Positions 21,606 through 30,757 of a stretch of DNA of 64,000 nt are shown here, one piece after another. The DNA lies in contig JADJJK010000020.1 of the NCBI GenBank assembly GCA_016706545.1, positions 62,001 through 126,000 of the forward strand. Direction: 5' to 3'. The notes beneath the pieces were generated by a model, which saw only the letters and a program-made list of their open reading frames with translations, was not told where the DNA came from and did no database searches. The translations under genes were made by a program, and so were the position numbers. Position 1 is the first letter of the stretch; each line of letters begins with the position of its first letter. Source of the stretch: Myxococcales bacterium (GTDB lineage: Bacteria; Myxococcota_A; Polyangia; Haliangiales; Haliangiaceae).

Positions 21606-21944
21606 ATGCAGATTGAGCTCGAAGAGATCGGCTCCGTTCTCCTCGTGCGGCCCGGGTTCCGACGCCTGGACGCCGCCGCCGCGGTGGAGTTTCGCGACAA
21701 GGTCGGCACCCACATGGAGGGCCGTCAACTCGTGGTCATGGCGCTGGGCAACGTGGATTTTGTCGATAGCTCTGGCCTTGGCTGCCTCATCTCGCTGTTC
21801 AAGCGGCTGCCACCGGGGGGCGCCATGCGCCTCGCCGAGGCCTCCCCCGCCGTCGAGAAGTTGCTCAAGCTCACCCGGCTTGACCGCGTCCTGCCTTCGT
21901 TTGGCTCGGTCCAGCAAGCGATGGCCCAGCAAGCGATGGCCTGA
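21606..21944 (+). CDS. STAS-domain anti-sigma factor antagonist
   Basis: The 112-residue STAS protein has the signature VDFVDSSGLGCLISL. The Ser of DSSGLG is the phosphorylation site in SpoIIAA/RsbV proteins, modified by RsbW-type kinases and restored by PP2C phosphatases. The ATG at 21606 has GGAGG seven bases upstream. The tail repeats AMAQQAMA. It is followed after 11 bases by the outer-membrane-like gene on the same strand. Confidence 0.92.
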   Translation: MQIELEEIGSVLLVRPGFRRLDAAAAVEFRDKVGTHMEGRQLVVMALGNVDFVDSSGLGCLISLFKRLPPGGAMRLAEASPAVEKLLKLTRLDRVLPSFGSVQQAMAQQAMA

Positions 21945-21955
21945 GCGAGGCTGCC

Positions 21956-23389
21956 TTGCTGCGATCCGGCGACAGCGCCGCCGCGGCCAGCAGCGCCCGA
22001 CCTGCGCACCTGCCCCTGACGAGCGCCAGCCTCGCGGTCGCCTGCGCGCTGCTCACCGTCTCCTCCGCGCCCTGTGTGGCCTCCCCGCTGTACGAGGTGG
22101 CGACCCACCTGGCCTGCGGCGACAGGGCGAACGTGGAGGAAGCGCTGCGCCGCCTGGAGGGCGCCCCGCACGCGCGGTTTGGCGTCCCGGACGAGTCCCT
22201 GACCGGTGAAGATCCAGCGCTCAGCAGCGGCAGCTATGACCACCTGCTAGATGCGCTGGCCAACGCGCGCCAGCGCTTTCCTGAGCTGGCCGCGCAGATC
22301 GACGCGCTGGTCGTTGGCTGGGACTTCTGCGCGCTGACCGCCGAGGAGCAGCGCTGGGATCTGGCGCTCGGCGAAGGCGCGCCGTGGCGCATCCAGCCCG
22401 CGACGATGGCCCCGCTGCTTGGCCGCGGCTTCGCGGCGTGGGGCCTCTTGCCGCGGCGCGCGAACGGCCGGCCTCGCTTCATCGCCGAGGCGGCGGCCGG
22501 CTCCGCCACCAGCTTGCCGCCGCAGTGCCAGTCCACCACGCAGGTCCTCTCGACCCCGCATGGATCGGTGCCAGCCTTGCCGGCGCCAGCGGACCGCCGA
22601 GATCTCACCTGCGAGGGCCCGCCGCCGCCGCCGAGCCCGCCGCCTGCGCCCGCTGCCGCCGCGGCCGGCCTGCCTGCGCGCGCGCCTGCGCACGCCGCGC
22701 GCCGCGCCCCGCCCAAGGTCGCCGAGGCCCGCCCCCTTCGCGCCGGGCCAGATGTCGCGTCACCGTCGACGCGCGACGGCGTATCGACGCTGCCGGGCAC
22801 GCTCACCGCCTCCCTCTCCGCTTCGGCCGCCGGCGCGGTGAGCGCTGGCCTCGGCGTCTCGTTCGCGCCGCTGCGCAACACCTTCGCGCGGGCCGGCCTG
22901 TCCTGGCGCCTGGCCACCGACTGGGACGAGTCCCTCGACGGCGAGCCCACCTGGTCCTTTGGCCTTGGCTACGACGACTGGCGCACCGGCACCTGGTCGC
23001 TGCAGCTCAACCACTGGGGCCCGCTGCGCCGCTTGCCCGCGCGCGCCGCGCTCGAAGCGGCGGTCGCGAACCTCGGGTACAAGGTGCCCCTGCCAGGCAA
23101 GCTCGGCAAGTGGATGTCGATGCGCGCGGACCTGTCCAGCCCGCTGTCGTGGTCGCCGGCCGCGGGGCTCGGATTTGGGCTCAAGCTGCCGGCGCACGTC
23201 TTCTTCGCCATCGGCCTGTCGAAGAAGCTGCTCGATGACTCCGCCTTGAGCTGGTCCTATGTGCTCGGCCGCTCGCAGTGGAAGCCCGGCACCCTGGCCG
23301 TCGTGCTCTCGAACTACGGACCGAACCAGGTTCCCGAGCCTAACCCCAGGCGCATCTCGATCTCCGTCTCGTGGTCCTGGAAGCTGTGA
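21956..23389 (+). CDS. secreted, probably outer-membrane beta-barrel-like protein
   Basis: The 477-residue protein (TTG start) has a signal peptide near residues 20-42 (ending PCVAS) and a helical N-terminal domain (about 45-150). A Pro/Ala-rich linker (about 215-270) follows. The C-terminal half has alternating aromatic strands (WSFGLGYDDWRTGTWSLQLN, WSYVLGRSQWKPGTLAVVLS) and ends in the outer-membrane-like SVSWSWKL. An outer-membrane pore or assembly factor for the local glucan is plausible but unproven. It probably forms an operon with the STAS gene. Confidence 0.65.
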   Translation: MLRSGDSAAAASSARPAHLPLTSASLAVACALLTVSSAPCVASPLYEVATHLACGDRANVEEALRRLEGAPHARFGVPDESLTGEDPALSSGSYDHLLDALANARQRFPELAAQIDALVVGWDFCALTAEEQRWDLALGEGAPWRIQPATMAPLLGRGFAAWGLLPRRANGRPRFIAEAAAGSATSLPPQCQSTTQVLSTPHGSVPALPAPADRRDLTCEGPPPPPSPPPAPAAAAAGLPARAPAHAARRAPPKVAEARPLRAGPDVASPSTRDGVSTLPGTLTASLSASAAGAVSAGLGVSFAPLRNTFARAGLSWRLATDWDESLDGEPTWSFGLGYDDWRTGTWSLQLNHWGPLRRLPARAALEAAVANLGYKVPLPGKLGKWMSMRADLSSPLSWSPAAGLGFGLKLPAHVFFAIGLSKKLLDDSALSWSYVLGRSQWKPGTLAVVLSNYGPNQVPEPNPRRISISVSWSWKL

Positions 23390-24637
23390 TCACAGGCGCG
23401 ACAGCGACACGTCCACCTGCGGCAGCAAGTTGCGCTCCACGATGGAGCCCCAATCAAACAGCCGCGCGGTGGCGCGCCCCTCGGCGCGGACCCGCTGACA
23501 GGCCCCGGGGCTCTTGGTCACCCGCTCGAACTGCCGGACGAACTCCACCGGGCTCGAGGTCTGCACGACGATGGCGTTGCGGCCAGCCATCGCGTAGTCC
23601 TCGCCGGTGGCGCCGGTACACGCCAGCCCGCCCACCGCCATCGCCTCCAGCCCCACCAGCCCAAACGGCTCGTGCGCGCTGTTGGCCATCACCACGTCGC
23701 TGCCGCAGAACAGCACGCTGCGCGCCGCCGCGTCCACCGCGCTGCGGAGGTTGACGATGTCAAAGTCGTCGACGCCCACCATCGCCGCCACCAGCGCGGC
23801 GGGACCTGCGCCCGCAAGCCAGCGATCGGTCACCCGCAAGCGACGCGCGCGCGCCTGCTCGAGCACCTCTGCGCCGTAGGCCTCCAGCCCGCCGCGAGCC
23901 ACCAGCAGCGGTCGCTGGCCGCGCTGGCGCAACAGCTCCACGATGTCGAGCGTGCTGGTCCAGGCCTTGTCGCGGTCCCAGCGCGCCACCTTGGAGAGCA
24001 CCACCCGATCGCGCAGGTGCTCCTGCAGCGCGGTCACCGCGGCGGGATCCGCGTCTTCGAACGCCTCTGCGCCGAGGCCGTTGGGGATGACCACCGCCGA
24101 CACGTCGATGCCTCGCATCCAGTGCCGCATGTAGCGGCTCACCGTGGTGATCTCGGCGGCCGCTGCCAGCTCGCGCCAGGGGATGTGCTCGAAGCCGAAG
24201 GTGTTGTTGGCGTTCCACAGGATCGCGACCCGGTCGCGCAGCCCCTCCTGACGAAGCAGCCAGTCGAGGTGCAAGACCGCGTGTACGGTGTGCCACTCCT
24301 CGGCGAGCACCACCGCGCGCCGGCCAGCGCGCAGGTACGGACCAAGGACGTTGGCCAAGAGCCACGGCGGCAGCGAGCGAGCGTAGTCGTCGCACTTGGC
24401 CAGCTCCCCGTCGTACACCCCGGTGCGGTACTCGCGCGCCAGGTCACGACACCAGCGATGGTGATGCACGCCCCCGACCTCCTCGTGCCCCGGCAGCTCG
24501 GGATCTCCCACGAACCACAGATGCGGCTCGAAGCCTTGCGCGGCGAGCGACTGCGACAGGCCTTGCACGCGGGTGGCGATGCCGCCAGCGCGAGCGTAGG
24601 CATCGGGACCTTCAAAAGACAGAATATGGAATTGCAT
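23390..24637 (-). CDS. glycosyltransferase, GT4-like
   Basis: The 415-residue protein starts like GT-B enzymes (MQFHILSFEGPDAYARAGGI, acceptor-side glycine loop). It carries the GT4 donor motif ANSAHEPFGLVGLEAMAVGG near residue 335, with the E-x7-E pattern. It resembles glycogen/starch synthase-like GT4 enzymes in its opening, so a glucan product is possible. The ATG at 24637 is chosen because the fold starts there; the open frame extends 30 codons upstream into the spacer. It lies 86 bases after galU. Confidence 0.85.
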   Translation of the reverse strand: MQFHILSFEGPDAYARAGGIATRVQGLSQSLAAQGFEPHLWFVGDPELPGHEEVGGVHHHRWCRDLAREYRTGVYDGELAKCDDYARSLPPWLLANVLGPYLRAGRRAVVLAEEWHTVHAVLHLDWLLRQEGLRDRVAILWNANNTFGFEHIPWRELAAAAEITTVSRYMRHWMRGIDVSAVVIPNGLGAEAFEDADPAAVTALQEHLRDRVVLSKVARWDRDKAWTSTLDIVELLRQRGQRPLLVARGGLEAYGAEVLEQARARRLRVTDRWLAGAGPAALVAAMVGVDDFDIVNLRSAVDAAARSVLFCGSDVVMANSAHEPFGLVGLEAMAVGGLACTGATGEDYAMAGRNAIVVQTSSPVEFVRQFERVTKSPGACQRVRAEGRATARLFDWGSIVERNLLPQVDVSLSRL

Positions 24638-24723
24638 GGAGGGGAGCTCGGAGCTGGAAGCTGGCGTCGATGTCGAACGTGTCGAAGGGACGGATTGGAT
24701 CTGGCGCGCGGACGGTGTCGCGC

Positions 24724-25623
24724 TCACGCCGCTCGCTTGTGGCCAAGCTCCGCCAGCAAGCGCTGCATCAGCTCGATGGTCCCGGCCCGCAGGTCATCGC
24801 GGGACAGCGCCAGCGCCAGCGTGGCGCCGAGAAAGCCGAGCTTGTCGCCCGCGTCATGGCGCTCCGCGTCCACCGTCATGCCGACCACGCCGGGCCCGCT
24901 GGCAGCCAGGGTCAGGAGCGCATCGGTGAGCTGGATCTCGCCGCCCCGCCCTGGGGTGGTCCGCGCCAGCACGTCCCAGATCTCCGGCGGCAGCACGTAC
25001 CGCCCGACGATGGCGAGCCGGCTGGGCGCCGTGCCTGGCGCGGGCTTCTCCACCAGCTCGCGGCAGCGAACCTTGCCGCCAGCCAGCGCGTCGCCGCCGA
25101 CCACGCCGTACTTGTGCTCCTCGCCGGCCGCCACCTCGAGCAGCGCCACGATCGCGGCGCCGTCGTGCTCTTGATACGCGTCGATGAGCTGGCCAATCGC
25201 CGGACGGCCGCGCGTGAAGAACAGGTCGTCGCCCAGGAGCACCGCCACCGGCTCATCCGCCGCGGCCTGGCGCGCCACCAGCACCGCGTGGCCAAGCCCC
25301 AGCGGCTCCTTCTGCCGCACCACGGTGAGCCGGGTCAGCCGGGAGATCCGCTCCACCAGCTCGGAGAGCTCGCGCTTGCCGCGGTCGCGCAGCGTGCGCT
25401 CCAGCTCGAACGAGACGTCGAAGTGATCTTCGATGGCGCTCTTGCCGCGCCCGGTGACCAGGATCACCTCCTCGATCCCCGCGTCGAGCGCCTCCTCGAC
25501 GATGAGCTGGATCGTCGGTACATCGACGATGGGCAACATCTCCTTGGGCACCGCCTTGGTGGCTGGAAGAAAGCGGGTCCCAAGGCCCGCCGCTGGGATG
25601 ATTGCTTTGCGAACTCGTTTCAT
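24724..25623 (-). CDS. galU: UTP-glucose-1-phosphate uridylyltransferase
   Basis: The 299-residue enzyme makes UDP-glucose from glucose-1-phosphate and UTP, releasing pyrophosphate. The nucleotidyltransferase signature KAIIPAAGLGTRFLPATKAV is at residues 6-25, followed by PKEMLPIVDVPTIQ. Length is normal. The ATG overlaps the upstream RsbW-like stop by 4 bases. UDP-glucose would feed the nearby GT2 and GT4 enzymes, and pyrophosphatase (38021) would pull the reaction forward. Confidence 0.97.
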   Translation of the reverse strand: MKRVRKAIIPAAGLGTRFLPATKAVPKEMLPIVDVPTIQLIVEEALDAGIEEVILVTGRGKSAIEDHFDVSFELERTLRDRGKRELSELVERISRLTRLTVVRQKEPLGLGHAVLVARQAAADEPVAVLLGDDLFFTRGRPAIGQLIDAYQEHDGAAIVALLEVAAGEEHKYGVVGGDALAGGKVRCRELVEKPAPGTAPSRLAIVGRYVLPPEIWDVLARTTPGRGGEIQLTDALLTLAASGPGVVGMTVDAERHDAGDKLGFLGATLALALSRDDLRAGTIELMQRLLAELGHKRAA

Positions 25624-26204
25624 CGCCCTCGCCTTTCAGGTGGATCCTCTGTGTTCGTTGCGGCCGCGGGGTCGCCAAGATCAGCGCCAGCAGCGAGATC
25701 AGCGCCCGACGCGACGCCCGACGCGACGCCCGACGCGCCGGCCGTCGCGTCGGGCTCAAGCCGCAGCGACATCTGCAGCGTGTTGTGCCCTGCCTCCCGC
25801 TGATAGGAGACCTCGTCCATCGTTTGCAAGATCAAGCCCAGGCCATAGCCGCCCTCGGCGACCTGTCCAAGGACCAGCGCTTCTTCCTCGCCGCTGTCGC
25901 GGGCCCGCAGCGCAGCCCGCACCCGGTCCAGCGCGCCGTCGGGCATCGCCGCACCGTCGTCGCTCACCGTCAGCTCCAGCCGACGCTCGCGCACGGCGAG
26001 CTGCACGCGCACCTGGTGGCCTGCCTGCTCCTTGTAGGCGTGCTCGATGACGTTGTTGATCGCCTCCACCGCGCACAGCTCGATGGTGACTAGCTGCTCC
26101 TCGCCGCAGCCGAGATCCGTGAGCACCCCGCGCAGCGCTGCGCCCACCAGCCGCACCTGGGAGAACTCCGAAGGGATCGAGACTCCGAGCCTGGCGGAGT
26201 TCAC
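25620..26204 (-). CDS. RsbW-like ATP-binding kinase with repeat tail
   Basis: This is a 194-residue GHKL ATPase with a canonical N box (CAVEAINNVIEHAY), G1 (SDDGAAMPDGA) and G2 (EGGYGLGLILQTMDE). The last 45 residues are a low-complexity Ala/Gly/Asp/Ser tail from repeats at 25685-25750. The start is GTG, five bases after the STAS stop. Together with the STAS gene it is a complete partner-switching pair placed directly upstream of galU in one operon. Confidence 0.9.
   Translation of the reverse strand: MNSARLGVSIPSEFSQVRLVGAALRGVLTDLGCGEEQLVTIELCAVEAINNVIEHAYKEQAGHQVRVQLAVRERRLELTVSDDGAAMPDGALDRVRAALRARDSGEEEALVLGQVAEGGYGLGLILQTMDEVSYQREAGHNTLQMSLRLEPDATAGASGVASGVASGADLAAGADLGDPAAATNTEDPPERRGR
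25685..25750. repeat. 12-bp coding repeats in the RsbW-like tail
   Basis: Four to five imperfect copies of cgacgcgacgcc/cgacgcgccggc encode Ala-Ser-Gly-Val-Ala-Ser-Gly in the C-terminal tail. Confidence 0.8.
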
Positions 26205-26208
26205 GAGA

Positions 26209-26523
26209 TCACGGCACCGTCGCTGGGAGGATCCGGATGGCGCGGTCCACCCGGGTCATCCGGAACACCGTGCGCACCGCGGGCTGCGCGCCGCTTATCG
26301 CGACGTCCTTGGCCTTGGCCGCCTTGAGTGACCCCACCAGCGCGCCGAGGCCGGAGCTGTCCATGAAGGTGACGTCGGACAGGTCGATGACGTGGGCCTC
26401 CTCCGTCGCCAGCGCCTCGGCCAGTCCTCGCCGAAGCTCGTCGGCGACCGCCGCGTCCAGGCGCGTGGAGTGAACTCGCACCACCGTGACCTCGCCATCG
26501 TTACGCGAAGTACTGATTCTCAT
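26209..26523 (-). CDS. STAS-domain anti-sigma factor antagonist
   Basis: The 104-residue STAS protein has DVTFMDSSGLGALVGSL; the Ser of DSSGLG is the expected phosphorylation site. The ATG at 26523 has AGGAGG with a 7-base spacer, so the 50 upstream open codons are not used. It is first in the operon STAS - RsbW-like - galU - GT4 and is read divergently from the GH2/GT2 operon. Confidence 0.92.
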   Translation of the reverse strand: MRISTSRNDGEVTVVRVHSTRLDAAVADELRRGLAEALATEEAHVIDLSDVTFMDSSGLGALVGSLKAAKAKDVAISGAQPAVRTVFRMTRVDRAIRILPATVP

Positions 26524-26700
26524 CTGCCTGCCTCCTGGCCTCCCTATCGACCGGCGCGAGCGCTCATGTAGCTCGTCAAAGTTGACAGGATGGAGCGCGC
26601 GCGCCGCGCCCACCCGCTGTGCAGATCCGGTCAGTTGCCGCGCGCCCGGCGCGCTGGCGGCGGGGCTGGTCATGGAACGCCTTTCGCACGTGGCCTGCCC

Positions 26701-28836
26701 ATGGCAGGCGTCGCATCAACGAGAGTCAAGCTTGGGGTCCTGGCAGCCGCGCTGCTCACGCTCGGGCGGGCGACGCCCGCGATCGGTGAGAGCCGCGTCG
26801 TCGGCGCGAGGCCGCCGATGCAGCCGCTCTCGCTCGCCGGGCCGTGGCGGGTGACCCCCAGCTACGATCCCGCGACGCGCGCGCTCCCCGTCGAGGCCCG
26901 GCCCATGACGGTGCCCTCCAACTGGTACCAGCAGGGCTGGGACCAGCACGGCGCGCTGTGGTTTGCCCGCGCGGTCGAGCTGCCTGCCGGGGCCGCGGCC
27001 TGGCGCCTCGAGCTCGACGCCGTGGACTACCAGTGCGACGTCTTCTGGGACGGCCAGCGGCTCGGCAGCCACACCGGCTACTTCGCGCCGTTCTCCTTCA
27101 CCGTGCCGAACACCAGCGGCGCCCACGTGCTGGCGATCCGGGTGGACAGCCCGCTCGAGACCGCGCGCAACTGGAGCCTGCACAAGACCCAGATAAAGGG
27201 CGTGCTGTCGCATCACGACACGCGCCCGGGCGGGGCCTGGTCCGCCGACGGCCAGGACGCCAGCACCGGCGGCATCTGGGGCGGCGTGCGCCTGGCGCCC
27301 GCGCAGACCGCCTGGATCGATCGGCCGCGCGTCACCACGCTCCGCGCCAGCGCCGCAACCGCAGAGCTGCAAGTGACCGCGGAGGTGACGCCGCTTGGCG
27401 CCGCGCCCGCGGCGGTGCGCTGGCACGTGACCTCCCCGATCGGCGCCACCGTCGCCAGCGGCGACTGGACCGGCCGCGGGCGGCTGGAGGTCAGCGTCAC
27501 CGTGCGCTCGCCGCAGCTCTGGTGGCCCCGCGAACACGGCGCGGCGCCGCTGTACAAGCTGCACCTGAGCGCTGGCGCCGACCGCGCGGCCACCAGGTTT
27601 GGCATCCGCACGGTCGTGCGCGACGACAACTCCCGCTATCGCATCAACGGCGTGCCGGTGTTCCTGCGCGGCACCAACTACATCGGCTCGCTGTACCTGG
27701 CCACCTTGGACCGCGCCGTCATCCAGCGCGACCTGGACCTCATGCTCCGCGCCAACATCAACGCGGTGCGCGTGCATGCGCACGTCACCAGCCCCGCGTT
27801 CTACGACCTCGCCGACGAGCTGGGGCTCCTGGTCTGGCAAGACTTCCCGTTGCAGTGGGGCTATGACGACTCTCCGGCCTTCGCCCAGGAGGCGGCGCGC
27901 CAGCTCCACGACATGCTCGAGCTGCTCGGCGGCCACCCTTCGGTGATCCACTGGACCGCGCAGAACGAGGCGCCGTGGTCCTCGGAGTGGATGACGTACA
28001 AATATCCGCTCTACGATCCGGATCAGAACCGGCACCTGTCCGCGGTGCTGAGCGCGGTGCTGGCGACCGACCCATCGCGGCCGTCGCAGGTCAACTCCGG
28101 CTCCGCGGAGCACGCCTGGATGGGCTGGTACTCCGGGAGCTACCGGGACTTTGCCCGCCCGCAGGCGCACCCCATCCTGACCGAGTTCGGCGCGCAGGCG
28201 CTACCCACGCTGACCACGCTGCGCACCATCCTGCAGCCGCATCAGCTCTGGCCGCTCGACGCGAACCTGGCGGCCTGGGAGTACCGCAACTTTCAGAAGC
28301 ACGAGCTGACGACCATCGCCAAGGTCCAGCTCGGCGGCTCGGTGGAGGCGCTCATCGCCAACACCCAGGCCTATCAGGCGCGCCTCATCCAGTTCGCGGC
28401 CGAGAACCTGCGGCGCCAGACCTGGCAGCCGGTGACCGGCATCTTCCACTTCATGTTCGTCGAGCACTGGCCGTCGATGAACTGGGGCATCGTCGACTAC
28501 CTGCGCACGCCCAAGCCGGGCTTCTCCGCGCTGCGCCGGGCCTACCAGCCAGTCCTCGCCATGGCCTATCCGTACCAGAAGGGCGCGCTTCGCCTTCATG
28601 TGGCAAATGATCGGTCGAAACCCGAAGACGTGCTCATCGTCGTGACCCGCGAGCTCGCCGGCAAGATCACCTATCGGCGCCGCGTCGCGCACCGCCTGCG
28701 CGCCAGCGCGGTGTCCGCCGTCGACGGCACGCTCGCGCGCCCCGCGGCCAACGAGACGCTGCGCCTCGTGGTCACCGACCTCCGCAACACCCCGCTCAGC
28801 GAGAATGTCTATGCTCCCGGCTACTTTGCCGAGTGA
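26701..28836 (+). CDS. secreted glycoside hydrolase family 2 (beta-galactosidase/beta-mannosidase-like)
   Basis: The 711-residue protein has a signal peptide (about 1-32). It shows the GH2 order: sugar-binding jelly-roll (about 60-215; WYQQGWDQHGALWFAR), Ig-like domain (about 220-320) and TIM barrel (about 325-600). Acid/base Glu423 (TAQNEAPW) and nucleophile Glu495 (LTEFGAQ) are visible. The substrate is probably a beta-linked polymer made or trimmed in the periplasm. The gene overlaps the GT2 gene by 32 bases, which supports joint function. Confidence 0.9.
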   Translation: MAGVASTRVKLGVLAAALLTLGRATPAIGESRVVGARPPMQPLSLAGPWRVTPSYDPATRALPVEARPMTVPSNWYQQGWDQHGALWFARAVELPAGAAAWRLELDAVDYQCDVFWDGQRLGSHTGYFAPFSFTVPNTSGAHVLAIRVDSPLETARNWSLHKTQIKGVLSHHDTRPGGAWSADGQDASTGGIWGGVRLAPAQTAWIDRPRVTTLRASAATAELQVTAEVTPLGAAPAAVRWHVTSPIGATVASGDWTGRGRLEVSVTVRSPQLWWPREHGAAPLYKLHLSAGADRAATRFGIRTVVRDDNSRYRINGVPVFLRGTNYIGSLYLATLDRAVIQRDLDLMLRANINAVRVHAHVTSPAFYDLADELGLLVWQDFPLQWGYDDSPAFAQEAARQLHDMLELLGGHPSVIHWTAQNEAPWSSEWMTYKYPLYDPDQNRHLSAVLSAVLATDPSRPSQVNSGSAEHAWMGWYSGSYRDFARPQAHPILTEFGAQALPTLTTLRTILQPHQLWPLDANLAAWEYRNFQKHELTTIAKVQLGGSVEALIANTQAYQARLIQFAAENLRRQTWQPVTGIFHFMFVEHWPSMNWGIVDYLRTPKPGFSALRRAYQPVLAMAYPYQKGALRLHVANDRSKPEDVLIVVTRELAGKITYRRRVAHRLRASAVSAVDGTLARPAANETLRLVVTDLRNTPLSENVYAPGYFAE

Positions 28837-30757
28837 CGCCATCGCGTCGCCAGCCGCCGATGAGCGCGTCGCCCGCGCGCGCGTCGAGCTGCCAGCCGCC
28901 ACGCCAGCGTCGCCGCCGCCGGGGCAAGCGGTGGCCTCGCCGCTCCCCGCGAGCGCGCTGACGCGCCGCTGGTACTTCGACGCCTTCGAAGAGCGGCGCC
29001 CGCGACCGCCGATGCCGTACCACGCCGGCCGCGAGTTCGCGCTGCAGGCCACCGCCTTCTGCGCGGTGATCCTGGGCGTCTGGTACCTGAGCTGGCGCTT
29101 CGCCAACTCCGTCAACTGGGACGCCTGGTACCTCGGCGTGCCGCTGGTGGTCGCCGAGACCCTGGCGTTTTTCGGCACCATCTTGTTCTTCGCCACCGCC
29201 AGCCGCACCGGCGACACCCCGCCGCGGCCGCCGCCGGCGCGGCTCTCCGAGATCCAGGCCACCGAGGGGGACGCCGACCGCAAGCTGGTCGTCGACATCT
29301 TCTTCCCCACGTACAACGAAGACCCGGAGCTGGTGCGGCTGTCGCTGCGCGACGCCAAGCGGCTCACCTACCCGCACGACGTCGAGCTCTGCATCCATGT
29401 CCTCGACGACGGCAAGCGCGCCGACATGCGCCGGGTCGCGGACGAGGAGCAGGTCCACTACATCACCCGCCCCAGCAACGCGGGCTACAAAGCCGGCAAC
29501 CTGCGCAACGCGCTCGAGCACACGCACGGTGATCTGCTGGTGATCTGCGACGCCGACACCCGGGTGTTCCCGCGGTTCCTCGAGGCGACGCTTGGCTACT
29601 TCCGAGATCCCAAGGTGGCGTGGGTGCAGACGCCGCAGTGGTTCTATGACCTCGACGAGGGCACGGCGCTGCCGGAGTACCTGGCGCGCCGGCTGCGCCT
29701 GGGCCGCGTCGGTCGAGGGCTCGGCCGGGCGGTCGAGGCCGTGGCCGGCGCGGTCCGGATCGGGCGCGATCCGCTCGGCAACGACCCGGAGATGTTCTAC
29801 GACGTGATCCTGCGGCGCAGAAACTGGGCCAACGCCTCCTTCTGCTGCGGCGCCGGCAGCGTGCATCGCCGCGAGGCGGTGATGGAGGCCGCCCTCAAGG
29901 CATACGCCGAGCAAGTCGCGCGCGACGTCTCGGCGGCCACCCGGGACGTGACCGATCCCGCGCTGCGGCGGGACCTCGCCGCCATGGTGAGCGTCGAGTC
30001 GGCCCGCGGCAACGAGATCACGCCGTACAAGTTTCACGTCTCGGAGGACATCTACACCTCGATCATCCTGCACTCGGACCGCGAGCGCGGCTGGACGTCC
30101 GTGTTTCACGCCGAGCCGCTCAGCAAGATGCTCTCGCCGCAGGATCTCCTGGCCTGGACCATCCAGCGCTTCAAGTACGCGGGCGGCACGCTCGACATCG
30201 CCAAGAACGACAGCCCGCTGCGCCGGCCGCTGTCGCGCTGGCAGAAGCTGATGTACGGGACCACGATCTACTCGTACCTGGCGCCGCTGTGGACGATGAT
30301 CCTCCTGGTGATGCCGGCGGTGTACTTCTTCACCGGCATCTCCGCCGTCACCGCGTACGACGCGCCGTTCTACGGGCACATCGTGCCGTTTCTGGTGGTG
30401 AACCGGATCGCGTTCATGCTGGCGACCTGGGGCGTGGACTCGTGGCGCGGCGAGCAATACTACCTGGCGTTCTTCTGGACCAACTTGAAGGCGCTGCTCC
30501 ACGTCGCGCGCGGCCTGCCGGTGAAGTTCCACGTCACGCCCAAGGTCAAGCAGTCCGGCAACTTCGCCGCGCTGGTGCTGCCTCAGCTCGCGATCGTGAC
30601 CTTGACGGTGCTCGGCATCCTGGTGCGCGGCCTGCTCGTGCTCGTCGATGACTCGCCACTTGGCCCGTTCGTCGTCAACGTGTTCTGGGGGCTGTGGAAC
30701 GTGTCCTGCCTGATGGCCATGATCAGCGTGGCCTTCCACAAGAGCGAGAAGGAATGA
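28805..30757 (+). CDS. cellulose-synthase-like family 2 glycosyltransferase (BcsA-like, no PilZ)
   Basis: The 650-residue membrane GT2 enzyme has two N-terminal helices (about 80-100, 110-130). The catalytic domain shows FFPTYNEDPELV, HVLDDGK, CDADTRVF (Asp249, Asp251), SEDIYTS (Asp415) and QRFKY (454-458, in place of QxxRW). Three or four C-terminal helices follow. The protein ends just after the last helix, so the PilZ c-di-GMP domain of BcsA is absent. The product is a beta-glucan-like chain by inference. A second ATG at 28811 is possible. It overlaps GH2 upstream and DUF3131 downstream. Confidence 0.92.
   Translation: MSMLPATLPSDAIASPAADERVARARVELPAATPASPPPGQAVASPLPASALTRRWYFDAFEERRPRPPMPYHAGREFALQATAFCAVILGVWYLSWRFANSVNWDAWYLGVPLVVAETLAFFGTILFFATASRTGDTPPRPPPARLSEIQATEGDADRKLVVDIFFPTYNEDPELVRLSLRDAKRLTYPHDVELCIHVLDDGKRADMRRVADEEQVHYITRPSNAGYKAGNLRNALEHTHGDLLVICDADTRVFPRFLEATLGYFRDPKVAWVQTPQWFYDLDEGTALPEYLARRLRLGRVGRGLGRAVEAVAGAVRIGRDPLGNDPEMFYDVILRRRNWANASFCCGAGSVHRREAVMEAALKAYAEQVARDVSAATRDVTDPALRRDLAAMVSVESARGNEITPYKFHVSEDIYTSIILHSDRERGWTSVFHAEPLSKMLSPQDLLAWTIQRFKYAGGTLDIAKNDSPLRRPLSRWQKLMYGTTIYSYLAPLWTMILLVMPAVYFFTGISAVTAYDAPFYGHIVPFLVVNRIAFMLATWGVDSWRGEQYYLAFFWTNLKALLHVARGLPVKFHVTPKVKQSGNFAALVLPQLAIVTLTVLGILVRGLLVLVDDSPLGPFVVNVFWGLWNVSCLMAMISVAFHKSEKE

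Noticed and set aside
28805..30757. Complete bacterial cellulose synthase (Bcs) operon
   Set aside because: No PilZ domain, BcsB, BcsC or BcsD-like gene is seen. GH2, DUF3131 and OpgC neighbours point to a different glucan system.
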